DNA from: an uncultured Bellilinea sp.
GTDB taxonomy: Bacteria > Chloroflexota > Anaerolineae > Anaerolineales > Anaerolineaceae
DNA length: 64,000 bases
Reading direction: 5' to 3'
Assembly: GCA_938040735.1 (NCBI GenBank)
Contig: CALHYE010000021.1
Coordinates: 1 to 64,000 of the forward strand
Shown here piece by piece: positions 35,995 through 44,777 of the stretch. The position numbers were made by a program, and so were the translations under genes. The notes under the pieces are model-generated. The model worked only from the letters and a program-made list of their open reading frames with translations, was not told where the DNA came from and ran no database searches. Each line of letters begins with the position of its first letter. The first letter of the stretch is position 1.

Positions 35995-36786
35995 CTATAT
36001 ACGCATCCTCTCTCCGCTACCGCCATTCCGCAGCATGATGATTTCTGCCATGATGCTGACCGCAATTTCCTCCGGGGTTTCTGCGTTTAATTCTAATCCC
36101 ATCGGAGAATGTACGCGATTAAGCAATTCCTCAGAAACGCCTTTTTCAATCAAAGCCTTACGGGTTACCAGCCAGCGCCGTTTGGAACCAATCAGCCCGA
36201 TGTAGGCAGCCTCGGTATGCAGTAAAGGCTCCAAGCCTTCAATATCAATGTTACTACCGCGGGTCGTTAAAACCAAGTAGGTATAAGGGGTAATATTTAA
36301 GTGTTGAGGAAGTTCGGCCATTTTCACCGGGAAGAATAAATCCGCCCCGGGGTTGGCTTCCGGTGTGCAGAACTCCGGCCGGTCGTCACAAACGGCAACC
36401 GTAAATCCCAACCACTTGGCTAAGTGAACAACCGCCCTGCCAACATGTCCGCCGCCAATCACCACCAGAGTGGGTTTGGGTAAAATCGGTTCCACATATA
36501 CCTCCAATGTACCGCCGCAAACGCCGGGATCGCCTTGTTTTGGGTCAACCATGCTGTAGCGGAGGTTGCGAATCTTTCCATCCCTCAAGGACTGAATAGC
36601 CTCCTGAATAATCCGGCTTTCCACCTCGCCCCCTCCTACTGTACCGATAAACGAGCCGTCCGGAAAGACCAGCATTTTGCTGCCTTCGTGACGCGGTACC
36701 GAGCCGCTGGTTTCAATAATCGTACACACGGCCGCGGCTCTTCCTTCTTCAATGACTTTGCCAATTTCACGATAAATCGCCAACAT
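35995..36786 (-). CDS. xdhC: XdhC/CoxI-family maturation factor
   Basis: A 263-residue XdhC/CoxI protein: ETSGSVPRHEGSKMLV, GTVGGGEVESRIIQEA, a GGTLEVYVEPI line, then a Rossmann-type VVIGGGHVGRAVVHLAKW domain and the closing SKRRWLVTRKAL. The family binds the molybdenum cofactor and helps insert it, in sulfurated form, into xanthine-dehydrogenase-type enzymes. The start is ATG 36786; a GTG at 36798 lies in its binding site. It sits between the two hydroxylase gene sets, 10 bp from one and 21 bp from the other. Confidence 0.92.
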   Translation of the reverse strand: MLAIYREIGKVIEEGRAAAVCTIIETSGSVPRHEGSKMLVFPDGSFIGTVGGGEVESRIIQEAIQSLRDGKIRNLRYSMVDPKQGDPGVCGGTLEVYVEPILPKPTLVVIGGGHVGRAVVHLAKWLGFTVAVCDDRPEFCTPEANPGADLFFPVKMAELPQHLNITPYTYLVLTTRGSNIDIEGLEPLLHTEAAYIGLIGSKRRWLVTRKALIEKGVSEELLNRVHSPMGLELNAETPEEIAVSIMAEIIMLRNGGSGERMRI

Positions 36787-36807
36787 GATCAACCTCACCT
36801 TGTAGGA

Positions 36808-39800
36808 TTAATTTGCAGCGGATTGTTTCTCCTTTAAAGCCCGCCAGAGACGTTCGGGTGTAATCGGATTTTCAAAAACATCCGCGCCGCACGCATCCAG
36901 CACCGCATTGCCAACGGCTGGAGCAACTCCATCCATAGGGATTTCCGCAACAGCCTTGACCCCAAAGGGGTGAGAAGGTTCATAGGTTTGAACAAAAACG
37001 GTTTCTAATTGAGGCATTTCATTAGCGCGGAAGATATGATAATCCACCAAATCCCTCTCGCGAGCCCGTCCGTGTTGATCATAGACCATCTCTTCGCAAA
37101 CGGCATAACCTAGCGCCTGGGTCATCCCGCCTTCAATTTGACCGGAAGCCGTCACCGGGTTTACGATGACGCCCGAATCAACCGCCATGACCAACCGGTC
37201 AACGGTAATCTGCCCGGTTTCGACATCTACGGTGACTTCTGCAAATTGAGCCGCAAAAGGCGGCGGTGAAACCGGTGAATAATAAGAACCAATCCCCATG
37301 ATTTGCTCCTGATCGGTGTGATGCAGGGCATTCAAAGCGACTTGCTCCAGCGTTACATACTCTCCACTGGGCGCAATGGCTTTGCGATCCTCAAGCAGGA
37401 TCTCTTCAGGGGAAACCTGAATACCCGGCTGGCGCTCCTTGAGCATGCGAGCAGCCCGTTTTTTGATTTTTTCGGCGACTTCCTCGGCTGCTTTGACCAC
37501 CGCAGCGCCGGATATGTAGGTCGTCGAAGAAGCATAAGCTCCTTTATCAAAGGGGGTGAAGTCTGTATCCGAAGAATAGACGATGATATCTTCTACCGGC
37601 GTCCCCAGTACTTCCGCCGCCATTTGCGCCAGTACCGTATCGGAGCCGGTGCCGAGGTCAGTCGCTCCTACCAGAAGGTTGAACGATCCATCGTCATTCA
37701 TCTTGATACTGGCGCCGCCCATGTCCAAATATGGGATCGCCGTTCCTTGCATGACCAGCGCCACACCAATTCCGCGTCGCAAATGGGGTTTTCCCGGCAC
37801 AATATGCCATTCCGGATTACCAAACTTTTGATCCCAACCGATGATGGCTTTGCCTTGCCGAACGCATTCTTCCAGGCCAACCGTTTGAATAATTTCGGGA
37901 CGCGGTTCACGGCCCTCGCTCCACGCCGTACTGAAGGGATGCAGTTCTCCTTCACGGATGGCATTTTTCAATCGAAAGGCAATCGGGTCTAACCCCAAAT
38001 CGCGGCTGATGCGCTCCATGTGCCTTTCCAGGGGCCAAAATCCCTGCGGCACACCATAACCTCGATACGCTCCGGAGGGCGGCTTGTTAGTATAGACAAT
38101 ATCGGCGTAAAAGCGAATGTTGGGGGATTTGCGATACGGCCCGTCCCCCACATATAACGCCATGGATTTATGACCGGTATTACCGGTAACCGTCAAACCA
38201 TGACAGCCGTATGCGCCGGTATCTGAAAGGACGCGCATCTCATTTGCGGTAATCGTGCCATCCAACTTGACCCCGGTTTTCATCCGAATCCGCATTGGAT
38301 GTCGGGATCGGGCTGCGATGAACTCTTCCTCACGGGTATACTCATACATCACGGGTCGGCCGGTGGCAATCGTCAAATGAGCGGCAACATCTTCAATCAG
38401 CACTTCCTGTTTTCCTCCAAAACCGCCGCCAATCCGCGGTTTGATGACCCGGATGCGTTTTACCGGCAGTCCGAGCACTGGGGCCAAAATTCTCCGCACA
38501 TGGAAGGGCACTTGCGTGCTGGTGCGTATCACCAGACGATCGTCCTCATCCCAATAGGTTACAACCACATGCGGTTCAATATGAGCCTGTTGCACTTTGG
38601 GAACCACATATTCGGCTTCGTAAATTCTGTCAGCCTCTTGAAAACCTTTTTCTACATCCCCAATGTCAATATGGATTTGCGCCGCCAGATTTTTTTGCGG
38701 ATTCGATTCCCCAAAATTGACGTATTCGGGTTCATCATGAATAACCGGCGCGCCCGGCAACATCGCTTCGCGGGCATCCAGAATGGCCGGCAGAGGTTCG
38801 TATTCAACCTCAATCAGTTTGAGCGCCTGTTCGGCTATTTCCTCCGTTTCGGCGGCGACAAACGCTACCCGGTCACCCACAAAGCGCACCTTTGAATCCA
38901 GCGAAAAAGTATCCAGCGGACCAGGAATCGGATCCGACTGCCCGGCGGTGGAGTAAACCACCCGGGGAATATCTTTGTAACATAAGACCGCTGCCACGCC
39001 GGGCAATGCCCGGGCTTTGCTCAGGTCAATGTGCTTAATCCGGGCATGCGCTACCGGACTATGCAGCACTTTAGCGATCAGCATGCCGCGTTTTTCCATA
39101 TCGGCTGCAAAGGCTGGCTTTCCCTGCACCAGTTTAATCGCATCTACTTTTAATTCGGGTTTTCCAATCCGGGAAAGGGTTTTTTGACGGACTTCAGGGG
39201 TGACAAACATCCGCGGCATGTAAACTTTTCGACGGGTTAGTGTCAACCTTTCAGGCGAACCGCTTTCGCTTCCCGCGGAAGGCGGTTCATCCGCTCCAGA
39301 AGGCCAATCAAGCGGCAAAGGAAGACCCAATTCCTCCACCCAATCCTGCTCGTCTTCCTCTCCCCGCAAATTCGAAGCTGCCTTGAGAATGGCCTGTACC
39401 GGTTTCAAGTAACCCGTACAGCGGCAAAGGATTCCTCCGATGGCTTCGCGCACTTCCTCTTCGCTGGGATTTTGATTTTTCTCCAGCAAGGCTTTGGCGG
39501 CAAGAGCAAATGCGGGCGTACAGTAACCACACTGGATCGCGCCGCTTTCCACCAGCGCTTTTTGAATGGGGTGTAAGCCGGCGGTCTTTTTCCATCCCTG
39601 ATCGGGGTGTTCTCCCATTCCTTCAATGGTTTGTACATTTCTGCCATCTACCTGTACAGTCAGGAGAGAACAAGAATTAATCGGCTTGCCATCCAACAAA
39701 ACAGTACATGCGCCGCATTCCCCTTTTTCGCATCCGCCGAACTTGACTCCAAAATATCCTTCTCGCCGCAGGGAAGTTAGCAAAGTTTCACCATCGGTTA

Positions 39801-39849
39801 CTTCCCAGTGCTGAACAATTCCGTTGAGAGTAAAGGAAACCGTCTTCAT
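36808..39849 (-). CDS. Fused [2Fe-2S] and molybdopterin subunit, XdhD-like
   Basis: A 1013-residue protein. Residues 1-165 hold the two [2Fe-2S] domains (GGCEKGECGAC, CGYC, CRC). A Pro/Ser/Glu-rich linker (about 170-230) follows, then the molybdopterin part (245-1010) with GGGFGGKQEV, GAYRGYGVPQGF and the C-terminal active-site Glu in GVKAVAEIP. This layout matches E. coli XdhD, a putative selenium-dependent hypoxanthine/xanthine oxidase of the ssnA locus. The ATG at 39849 has GAGGAGG. A separate FAD subunit gene lies just upstream. Confidence 0.9.
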   Translation of the reverse strand: MKTVSFTLNGIVQHWEVTDGETLLTSLRREGYFGVKFGGCEKGECGACTVLLDGKPINSCSLLTVQVDGRNVQTIEGMGEHPDQGWKKTAGLHPIQKALVESGAIQCGYCTPAFALAAKALLEKNQNPSEEEVREAIGGILCRCTGYLKPVQAILKAASNLRGEEDEQDWVEELGLPLPLDWPSGADEPPSAGSESGSPERLTLTRRKVYMPRMFVTPEVRQKTLSRIGKPELKVDAIKLVQGKPAFAADMEKRGMLIAKVLHSPVAHARIKHIDLSKARALPGVAAVLCYKDIPRVVYSTAGQSDPIPGPLDTFSLDSKVRFVGDRVAFVAAETEEIAEQALKLIEVEYEPLPAILDAREAMLPGAPVIHDEPEYVNFGESNPQKNLAAQIHIDIGDVEKGFQEADRIYEAEYVVPKVQQAHIEPHVVVTYWDEDDRLVIRTSTQVPFHVRRILAPVLGLPVKRIRVIKPRIGGGFGGKQEVLIEDVAAHLTIATGRPVMYEYTREEEFIAARSRHPMRIRMKTGVKLDGTITANEMRVLSDTGAYGCHGLTVTGNTGHKSMALYVGDGPYRKSPNIRFYADIVYTNKPPSGAYRGYGVPQGFWPLERHMERISRDLGLDPIAFRLKNAIREGELHPFSTAWSEGREPRPEIIQTVGLEECVRQGKAIIGWDQKFGNPEWHIVPGKPHLRRGIGVALVMQGTAIPYLDMGGASIKMNDDGSFNLLVGATDLGTGSDTVLAQMAAEVLGTPVEDIIVYSSDTDFTPFDKGAYASSTTYISGAAVVKAAEEVAEKIKKRAARMLKERQPGIQVSPEEILLEDRKAIAPSGEYVTLEQVALNALHHTDQEQIMGIGSYYSPVSPPPFAAQFAEVTVDVETGQITVDRLVMAVDSGVIVNPVTASGQIEGGMTQALGYAVCEEMVYDQHGRARERDLVDYHIFRANEMPQLETVFVQTYEPSHPFGVKAVAEIPMDGVAPAVGNAVLDACGADVFENPITPERLWRALKEKQSAAN

Positions 39850-39859
39850 TCCTGCCTCC

Positions 39860-40624
39860 TCATTTGCTCTGATCGCTTGATGCGGATTTGTCCAGGATTC
39901 GGCGCACGAAAACCTGGCCCACCGCTTGACGATATTCCGCACTTGCCCATTCATCTCCGCTGTCACTCAAAGCATTTTTTACCGCTTCCAATACTCCGCT
40001 GTCTTCCGGACCATCCAGAACCAGTAAGGGGGCATTTCCAAAACCGCCCGCAGCAACCCTTATCCTTCCCGAAGGCCAGCGGGCAACTGAAATGGCTAGA
40101 ATGGGCTGGTCCATTGGTGTCCGAGATACTTGCTCATAATCTACATCAAGATTTAAGTTCAACTGAATTGCATTGATCCAAAACCCGCGGGGTTGGCGCA
40201 GCGAGAACCAATCGCCAATGGATTGAGGTTGTTGATTGGGATGCCAAATCAATACGGCGTCCATTGCCATCATTGCAATTGCCAGCGGCGAACGTCCATC
40301 CGCTGAAACAAGATATCCCCCCACCGTAGCCTGATTTCGAAGATTCAGGGTCGCCGACTTACGGATAACATCTTTAAGGACAAGAGGAATTGGATCAAAC
40401 TCAAGCAGCTGTTGCAAGGTGACCGTTGCCCCAATAATAGCTTTATGTCCAATCACCTCAATCCGATTTAGCCCTAAATCCCTCAAATCCACCACACAGA
40501 GGTCTTCTTGTTTGGATCGGCTGAGCGCGCTACCCCCACCCAGCGGTACAAATTTTTTATCCCCCGCGCTGAACAAAAGTTCTGCCTCCAGCGCCGTTTT
40601 GGGGCGATAATATTCTCTGATCAT
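39860..40624 (-). CDS. FAD-binding subunit of a molybdenum hydroxylase (YgfM-like)
   Basis: A 254-residue CoxM/XDH-type FAD subunit: YYRPKTALEAELLFSAGDKKFVPLGGGSAL, a glycine-rich loop at LRNQATVGGYLVSADGRSPL. The second pyrophosphate-binding motif is weaker than in the other FAD domain. It lacks Fe-S domains, so it pairs with the XdhD-like protein encoded 10 bp downstream, like YgfM in E. coli. The start is ATG 40624 with GGAGG. Confidence 0.85.
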   Translation of the reverse strand: MIREYYRPKTALEAELLFSAGDKKFVPLGGGSALSRSKQEDLCVVDLRDLGLNRIEVIGHKAIIGATVTLQQLLEFDPIPLVLKDVIRKSATLNLRNQATVGGYLVSADGRSPLAIAMMAMDAVLIWHPNQQPQSIGDWFSLRQPRGFWINAIQLNLNLDVDYEQVSRTPMDQPILAISVARWPSGRIRVAAGGFGNAPLLVLDGPEDSGVLEAVKNALSDSGDEWASAEYRQAVGQVFVRRILDKSASSDQSK

Positions 40625-40676
40625 TGCACCAACCTCCAAATTTGGAAAAAAAATTAAGTTGAAAAAAACCGCGTTT

Positions 40677-41675
40677 TTATTGCTGGGCAAACGTATCAAT
40701 CAGGAGTTTTACATCACCGCCCACCGGATAGAGGATCGGACAGGTACAGCCATACTTGCGATATTCATCTACTTTGGCGCGGGCTTCTTCCGGCGTCCCC
40801 GATGCGGTAATCCGATGAATCAGATCTTCCGGGACGAGATGTTTGGCTTTTTGAATTTGCTCGTGCGTTGCCGGCCAGCCCAGTATGGATTGAATTTCGG
40901 CTACCACATCCGGTGAAACCCCCGAAGCCTTGGCGATATGCGGCTGTTGCGCCAGATACTGGGTTAATAATTCCCGCGTGGTATCAATGGCCTTTTCCCG
41001 GTCATGGTCTACCGAACAAACCACCAGCTGAGGTCGGTCAAGGTCATCCAGCGTGCGTCCCGCTTTCTTTGCGCCTTTTTCCAATAGCTCCAATGCCCGG
41101 ATGTTATATTCTGGCGGGACGCAGTAATTCAACACCGCCCCATCCGCAATTTCCCCGGTCAATTCCATCATCTGATCGCCGGTTGCGCCAATCATAATGG
41201 GCACATTTCGGGGTTCGCGTCGTCCATGAACCACATCCAGTTCAATGCCTTCAACATGGACAAACTCGCCGTGAAAGGTGACCCGCTCCATGTTCAATAA
41301 TCGCCGCAAAACAATCACAGTTTCCTTCATCGCAGTCAGCGGTTTTCGTCTATCAATTCCAACATTTTTTGCAAGCGGATCCCACCATGCCCCAATGCCG
41401 CAGATAATCCGGTTCGGCGCAAGATCATCCAGGGTTAAGAATGTGGCTGCCAGCAGACCAATATTCCGAGTCCAGTTATTAATGACCCCAGAGCCCACTT
41501 TAATCCGCTCGGTCACGGCTGCATAAGCCGCCATCGGAACAATTGCATCCCTCACTAAACGACTTTCTGCCTGCCAAACCGCCTCGAACCCGCGTTTTTC
41601 GGCATACTGGACATACTCAAGGCCGTCGCGCAGATCATGGGCATCCTGCAAATAGAGCGCTACTCTTTCGGACAT
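40677..41675 (-). CDS. Luciferase-like (LLM class) flavin or F420-dependent oxidoreductase
   Basis: A 332-residue TIM-barrel protein of the bacterial luciferase-like superfamily: [21 protein letters not shown], then [20 protein letters not shown] and [39 protein letters not shown], all typical of F420-dependent members such as methylene-tetrahydromethanopterin reductase-like proteins. It sits directly downstream of cofC, cofD and cofE and with an F420:NADP oxidoreductase, so F420 is the likely cofactor, not FMN. The substrate is unknown. AGGAGG precedes ATG 41675. Confidence 0.88.
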   Translation of the reverse strand: MSERVALYLQDAHDLRDGLEYVQYAEKRGFEAVWQAESRLVRDAIVPMAAYAAVTERIKVGSGVINNWTRNIGLLAATFLTLDDLAPNRIICGIGAWWDPLAKNVGIDRRKPLTAMKETVIVLRRLLNMERVTFHGEFVHVEGIELDVVHGRREPRNVPIMIGATGDQMMELTGEIADGAVLNYCVPPEYNIRALELLEKGAKKAGRTLDDLDRPQLVVCSVDHDREKAIDTTRELLTQYLAQQPHIAKASGVSPDVVAEIQSILGWPATHEQIQKAKHLVPEDLIHRITASGTPEEARAKVDEYRKYGCTCPILYPVGGDVKLLIDTFAQQ

Positions 41676-41701
41676 GGTTTTCCTCCTGTTGAAATAGTTA
41701 A

Positions 41702-42316
41702 TCAAGGTTCAATTTGCATGGCTTCAATTTGTTTTAGCAAGTCCAAATCTTCGGGTAAATCCAAATCCAAACTCAAGCTGGAAAGCTGACAGATTTCCAC
41801 TCGAACGCCTTTCATTCGCGCTTGTTCAACATGCTGATGAAACGACCCCGGCCCATAGCGGTATTCAATAATTCCAGCCGGATTCATATAAAGAGCATTT
41901 GTGCCATCATTGCGCCGGTCGGGTGAAATCACGACTACCGGCGGATTTTTGGCGCGTTGTAGAATTCGCCGAACGTCATTCACTGAAAGCAGCGGCAAGT
42001 CAGCCGGCAGGATGAGGATTTCCTGCGCAGCGTACATTTGGGCCACAATCGTAGCCCGTTCCAGCGCGGTGTTCAACTCCGGCTGACCGTCTTCTTGAAC
42101 GGTTCTGGCGTCATATTCCCTTGCCAGTGAAAGCGCCGCAGGGTCGCGGCTCACCACCAGAATTTGTTCAATTTCCTCTACCTCTCGCAAAGTGCGCAGA
42201 GTGCTGCTTAACATGGTGAAATTCAATAACGCCCGCTCATCTTCCGATAATACGCTTGCAAGACGAGATTTGCCGCGACGCAAGGGTTTTACGGGGACAA
42301 TAGCCCACAAGCCCAT
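41702..42316 (-). CDS. cofC: CofC-like 2-phospholactate/phosphoenolpyruvate guanylyltransferase
   Basis: A 204-residue CofC (FbiD): [26 protein letters not shown], then [19 protein letters not shown] and [15 protein letters not shown], with the family's [12 protein letters not shown]. It activates 2-phospho-L-lactate, PEP or 3-phosphoglycerate with GTP for F420 side-chain building; the sequence does not show which. The 3-bp gap from cofD indicates coupling. Confidence 0.92.
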   Translation of the reverse strand: MGLWAIVPVKPLRRGKSRLASVLSEDERALLNFTMLSSTLRTLREVEEIEQILVVSRDPAALSLAREYDARTVQEDGQPELNTALERATIVAQMYAAQEILILPADLPLLSVNDVRRILQRAKNPPVVVISPDRRNDGTNALYMNPAGIIEYRYGPGSFHQHVEQARMKGVRVEICQLSSLSLDLDLPEDLDLLKQIEAMQIEP

Positions 42317-42319
42317 TCG

Positions 42320-43279
42320 TCAAAACTCCCTTCTTTGTGGTTGATTCGGATTGCTGTCTTTGCTGAATGCAAGGATTTTTTTAGCCAGAATGTGGCGATC
42401 CTGCTCATTGTGCATGATCGTGTTCGTGCTTAATACCATTATACCTGACGACTTTATGGTTGATTCAAAACCTCGATCGAATTCATCTATAACCAATCCC
42501 CACAATAAGGCATCATAATGTTGAGCAACCGCGAGAGGGGAAGGTTCAATCCCCAATTCGCGATACATTTTTGCGGCCGGACCTTTGATCGTTTGCCCTT
42601 GAATGATCGGAGATACCGCAATGGCCTTTTTGGATTGGATTAAGGAAGCAACGCCCCTTACCGATAAAATGGGCTGGATGCTTACCCATGGATTGGACGG
42701 AGCGATTACAATCAAATCACTACTTTCTAATGCCTCTAATACCCCGGCAGCCGGTAAAGCCTGTTCAATCCCTTCAAAGGCAAATTCCTGGACAGTTGGT
42801 TGGCAGGCATGGCGAACAAAATAATCTTGAAAACCAAGCCAGCCATATTCGCGAGTTTTCACCATGGTTCGAACCGGGTCATCGCTCATTGGCAGCACCC
42901 GTGCCCTAATCCCCCAACCACGGCAGAACTCATTTACCACCTCGCTCAAGCGTTGACCCTCTCTTAGGCGTCGGGTTCGCTCTAGATGAGTAGCAAGGTC
43001 TTTATCTCCTAAACGGAACCAGGTCGGCCCGCCGAGTTCGCCAATTGACTGCAGCACTTCAAAAGTTTCATCCTTGCGTCCCCACCCCGTTTGGGGATTG
43101 GCTAATCCTGCAAGGGTGTAACACACGGTATCCAGATCGGGGCAGATCCTCAAACCAAAATGTTCAAAATCATCTCCAGTGTTAACGATAACCGTCAGGC
43201 AAACATCCGGCTGACAGAGCGCAAAGCCGTGCGCCAGTTTAGCGCCGCCCACACCGCCTGCCAGAACGGTTACTTTCAT
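42320..43279 (-). CDS. cofD: CofD 2-phospho-L-lactate transferase
   Basis: A 319-residue CofD (FbiA): VTVLAGGVGGAKLAHGFAL at the start, then VNTGDDFEHFGLRICPDLDTVCYTLAG, and IAPSNPWVSIQPILSVRGV. It transfers the phospholactyl or phosphoenolpyruvyl part from the CofC product to Fo (7,8-didemethyl-8-hydroxy-5-deazariboflavin), giving F420-0 or dehydro-F420-0. The ATG at 43279 fits the family start; a longer frame reaching 43351 overlaps cofE and is rejected. Confidence 0.95.
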   Translation of the reverse strand: MKVTVLAGGVGGAKLAHGFALCQPDVCLTVIVNTGDDFEHFGLRICPDLDTVCYTLAGLANPQTGWGRKDETFEVLQSIGELGGPTWFRLGDKDLATHLERTRRLREGQRLSEVVNEFCRGWGIRARVLPMSDDPVRTMVKTREYGWLGFQDYFVRHACQPTVQEFAFEGIEQALPAAGVLEALESSDLIVIAPSNPWVSIQPILSVRGVASLIQSKKAIAVSPIIQGQTIKGPAAKMYRELGIEPSPLAVAQHYDALLWGLVIDEFDRGFESTIKSSGIMVLSTNTIMHNEQDRHILAKKILAFSKDSNPNQPQRREF

Positions 43280-43295
43280 TAGTATCTTCCCTCTC

Positions 43296-44066
43296 TCAAC
43301 GGAATAAATCCAACTCAACCGGGCGGGGCAGTTCTCCAAAACTGCCTTCACGCAAAGGATAGGGAAAACCCCTCACATGAACAATCGGTGTCCGCTCATC
43401 CGCCTGCCCCATGACCAAAGATGCGGCAGCAGCCAACTCATCTGCCGCTGCTACCTGCGTAATCCGTAATTGATAACCAAACATATCGGCTTCACCGCGT
43501 AAATCCACGAGGCCGGGCATTCCCGACAGGCCAATTGCTACGCCGACCGTGCCTAACCGCCAGGCGCGTCCGTGGGAGTCGATGATCAACACGCCAATTT
43601 TCACTCCCGACCGATTCTGAATTTCTGAACGAATTTGCAGCGCTGAACGATCCGGGTTTTCGGGAAGGAGCAAAACCCACAAATCAGCCTCACCATAAGG
43701 GCCGCGCACATTGGAGTGATCAATACCGGCGTTGGCGCAAATAAAACCGTTTCGGTGCTCAACAATAATCGTACCGGGCCGCTTGCGAATCACCTGACGC
43801 GATTCGCGCAGTACCAATTCAATGAAACGCGCATCTTTTTCAACTTCCGCCGCAATTTGAATGGCTTGATCGGACGGTTGTACTTCCGGTAAATACACTA
43901 ACCGGTTTTCGGCTTTGGACACAATTTTCTGGGCAAACACCAGAATATCCCCATCCAACAATCGGATATTCTGGCACGATAAAGCATCCATTGTAATTTT
44001 TGCCAGATCATCGCCAGCCCGAATGAGAGGAATATTTTCTAATGGAGTCAACTCCATCTTTTTCAT
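43296..44066 (-). CDS. cofE: CofE F420-0:gamma-glutamyl ligase (single-domain)
   Basis: A 256-residue Cof[54 protein letters not shown]. It adds gamma-linked glutamates to F420-0 with GTP. The length equals archaeal CofE; the C-terminal nitroreductase domain of actinobacterial FbiB, which reduces dehydro-F420, is absent. Either the pathway avoids that step or another gene supplies the reductase. The start has GAGG upstream. It lies 9 bp from npdG. Confidence 0.94.
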   Translation of the reverse strand: MKKMELTPLENIPLIRAGDDLAKITMDALSCQNIRLLDGDILVFAQKIVSKAENRLVYLPEVQPSDQAIQIAAEVEKDARFIELVLRESRQVIRKRPGTIIVEHRNGFICANAGIDHSNVRGPYGEADLWVLLLPENPDRSALQIRSEIQNRSGVKIGVLIIDSHGRAWRLGTVGVAIGLSGMPGLVDLRGEADMFGYQLRITQVAAADELAAAASLVMGQADERTPIVHVRGFPYPLREGSFGELPRPVELDLFR

Positions 44067-44075
44067 CCAATATCC

Positions 44076-44753
44076 TCACGACTTTCTGGGAATACCGGTA
44101 ATCCGAATCCCCGAAGAGGGGACGCCATATTGTTTATTCAATCCGATCAGAATCGAGGTTAAGCCCTCTACCACCACGGCATTTTCAACCGGTCCGGCAT
44201 TCCAGCCGGTCAACCCGGCATCCTCCACCAGTTGCAAGACAACCTCGCGGGCTTCTTTATTTCCGCCGCATACCAGCACATCACAATCAACTTTCTCATC
44301 ATGGAGCAGATGCTCATAGGAAATATTTTGAAATGCAGCTACCACTTGGACTTCTTCGCCCAAAATTTTTTGGGCTTGTTGAGTAGCGCTCCCTTCCGGC
44401 GGCATTTGAACGCGGGTAACCTTGGGCGGCACCAGCGGCACGGTTACATCAATCACAATTTTGCCCTGGGCAAACGGTTTCATCCGTTCACACATTTCAG
44501 CATGAGCCGCATACGGAACCGTCAAGACCAAAATTTCGGCTTCTCCGGCCGCCACTTCATTGGCTTCCCCGCGGACAAAGTTGTTTTTCCCAAGCAGAGC
44601 CTCAACTTCTTGGGCTGCCGCCTTTGCCTTCTCCTCCTGTCGCGACCCAATGATAATCGGATGACCGGCTTTTGCCCAACGGTAAGCCAGTCCCTTACCC
44701 TCTTTACCTGTCCCTCCAATAATTCCGATGGTGTACGTTCTTAGTGGCGACAT
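44076..44753 (-). CDS. npdG: NADPH-dependent F420 reductase (Fno/NpdG)
   Basis: A 225-residue Fno/NpdG protein with the NADP-binding IGIIGGTGKEGKGLAYRWAKA and GSRQEEKA motif, the later DVTVPLVPPK, and NISYEHLLHDEKVDCDVLVCG. It exchanges hydride between NADPH and F420, so it couples the cell's NADP pool to F420H2. It is second in the operon, 24 bp downstream of the ssnA-like gene and 9 bp before cofE, consistent with a dedicated F420 system for the LLM oxidoreductase. Confidence 0.93.
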   Translation of the reverse strand: MSPLRTYTIGIIGGTGKEGKGLAYRWAKAGHPIIIGSRQEEKAKAAAQEVEALLGKNNFVRGEANEVAAGEAEILVLTVPYAAHAEMCERMKPFAQGKIVIDVTVPLVPPKVTRVQMPPEGSATQQAQKILGEEVQVVAAFQNISYEHLLHDEKVDCDVLVCGGNKEAREVVLQLVEDAGLTGWNAGPVENAVVVEGLTSILIGLNKQYGVPSSGIRITGIPRKS

Positions 44754-44777
44754 TGCCTGTTTACTCCTTTGTTTTGA

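Noticed and set aside
31940-39849. Selenocysteine in the hydroxylases
   Set aside because: No in-frame TGA was needed; selenium in this family is a labile cofactor ligand.
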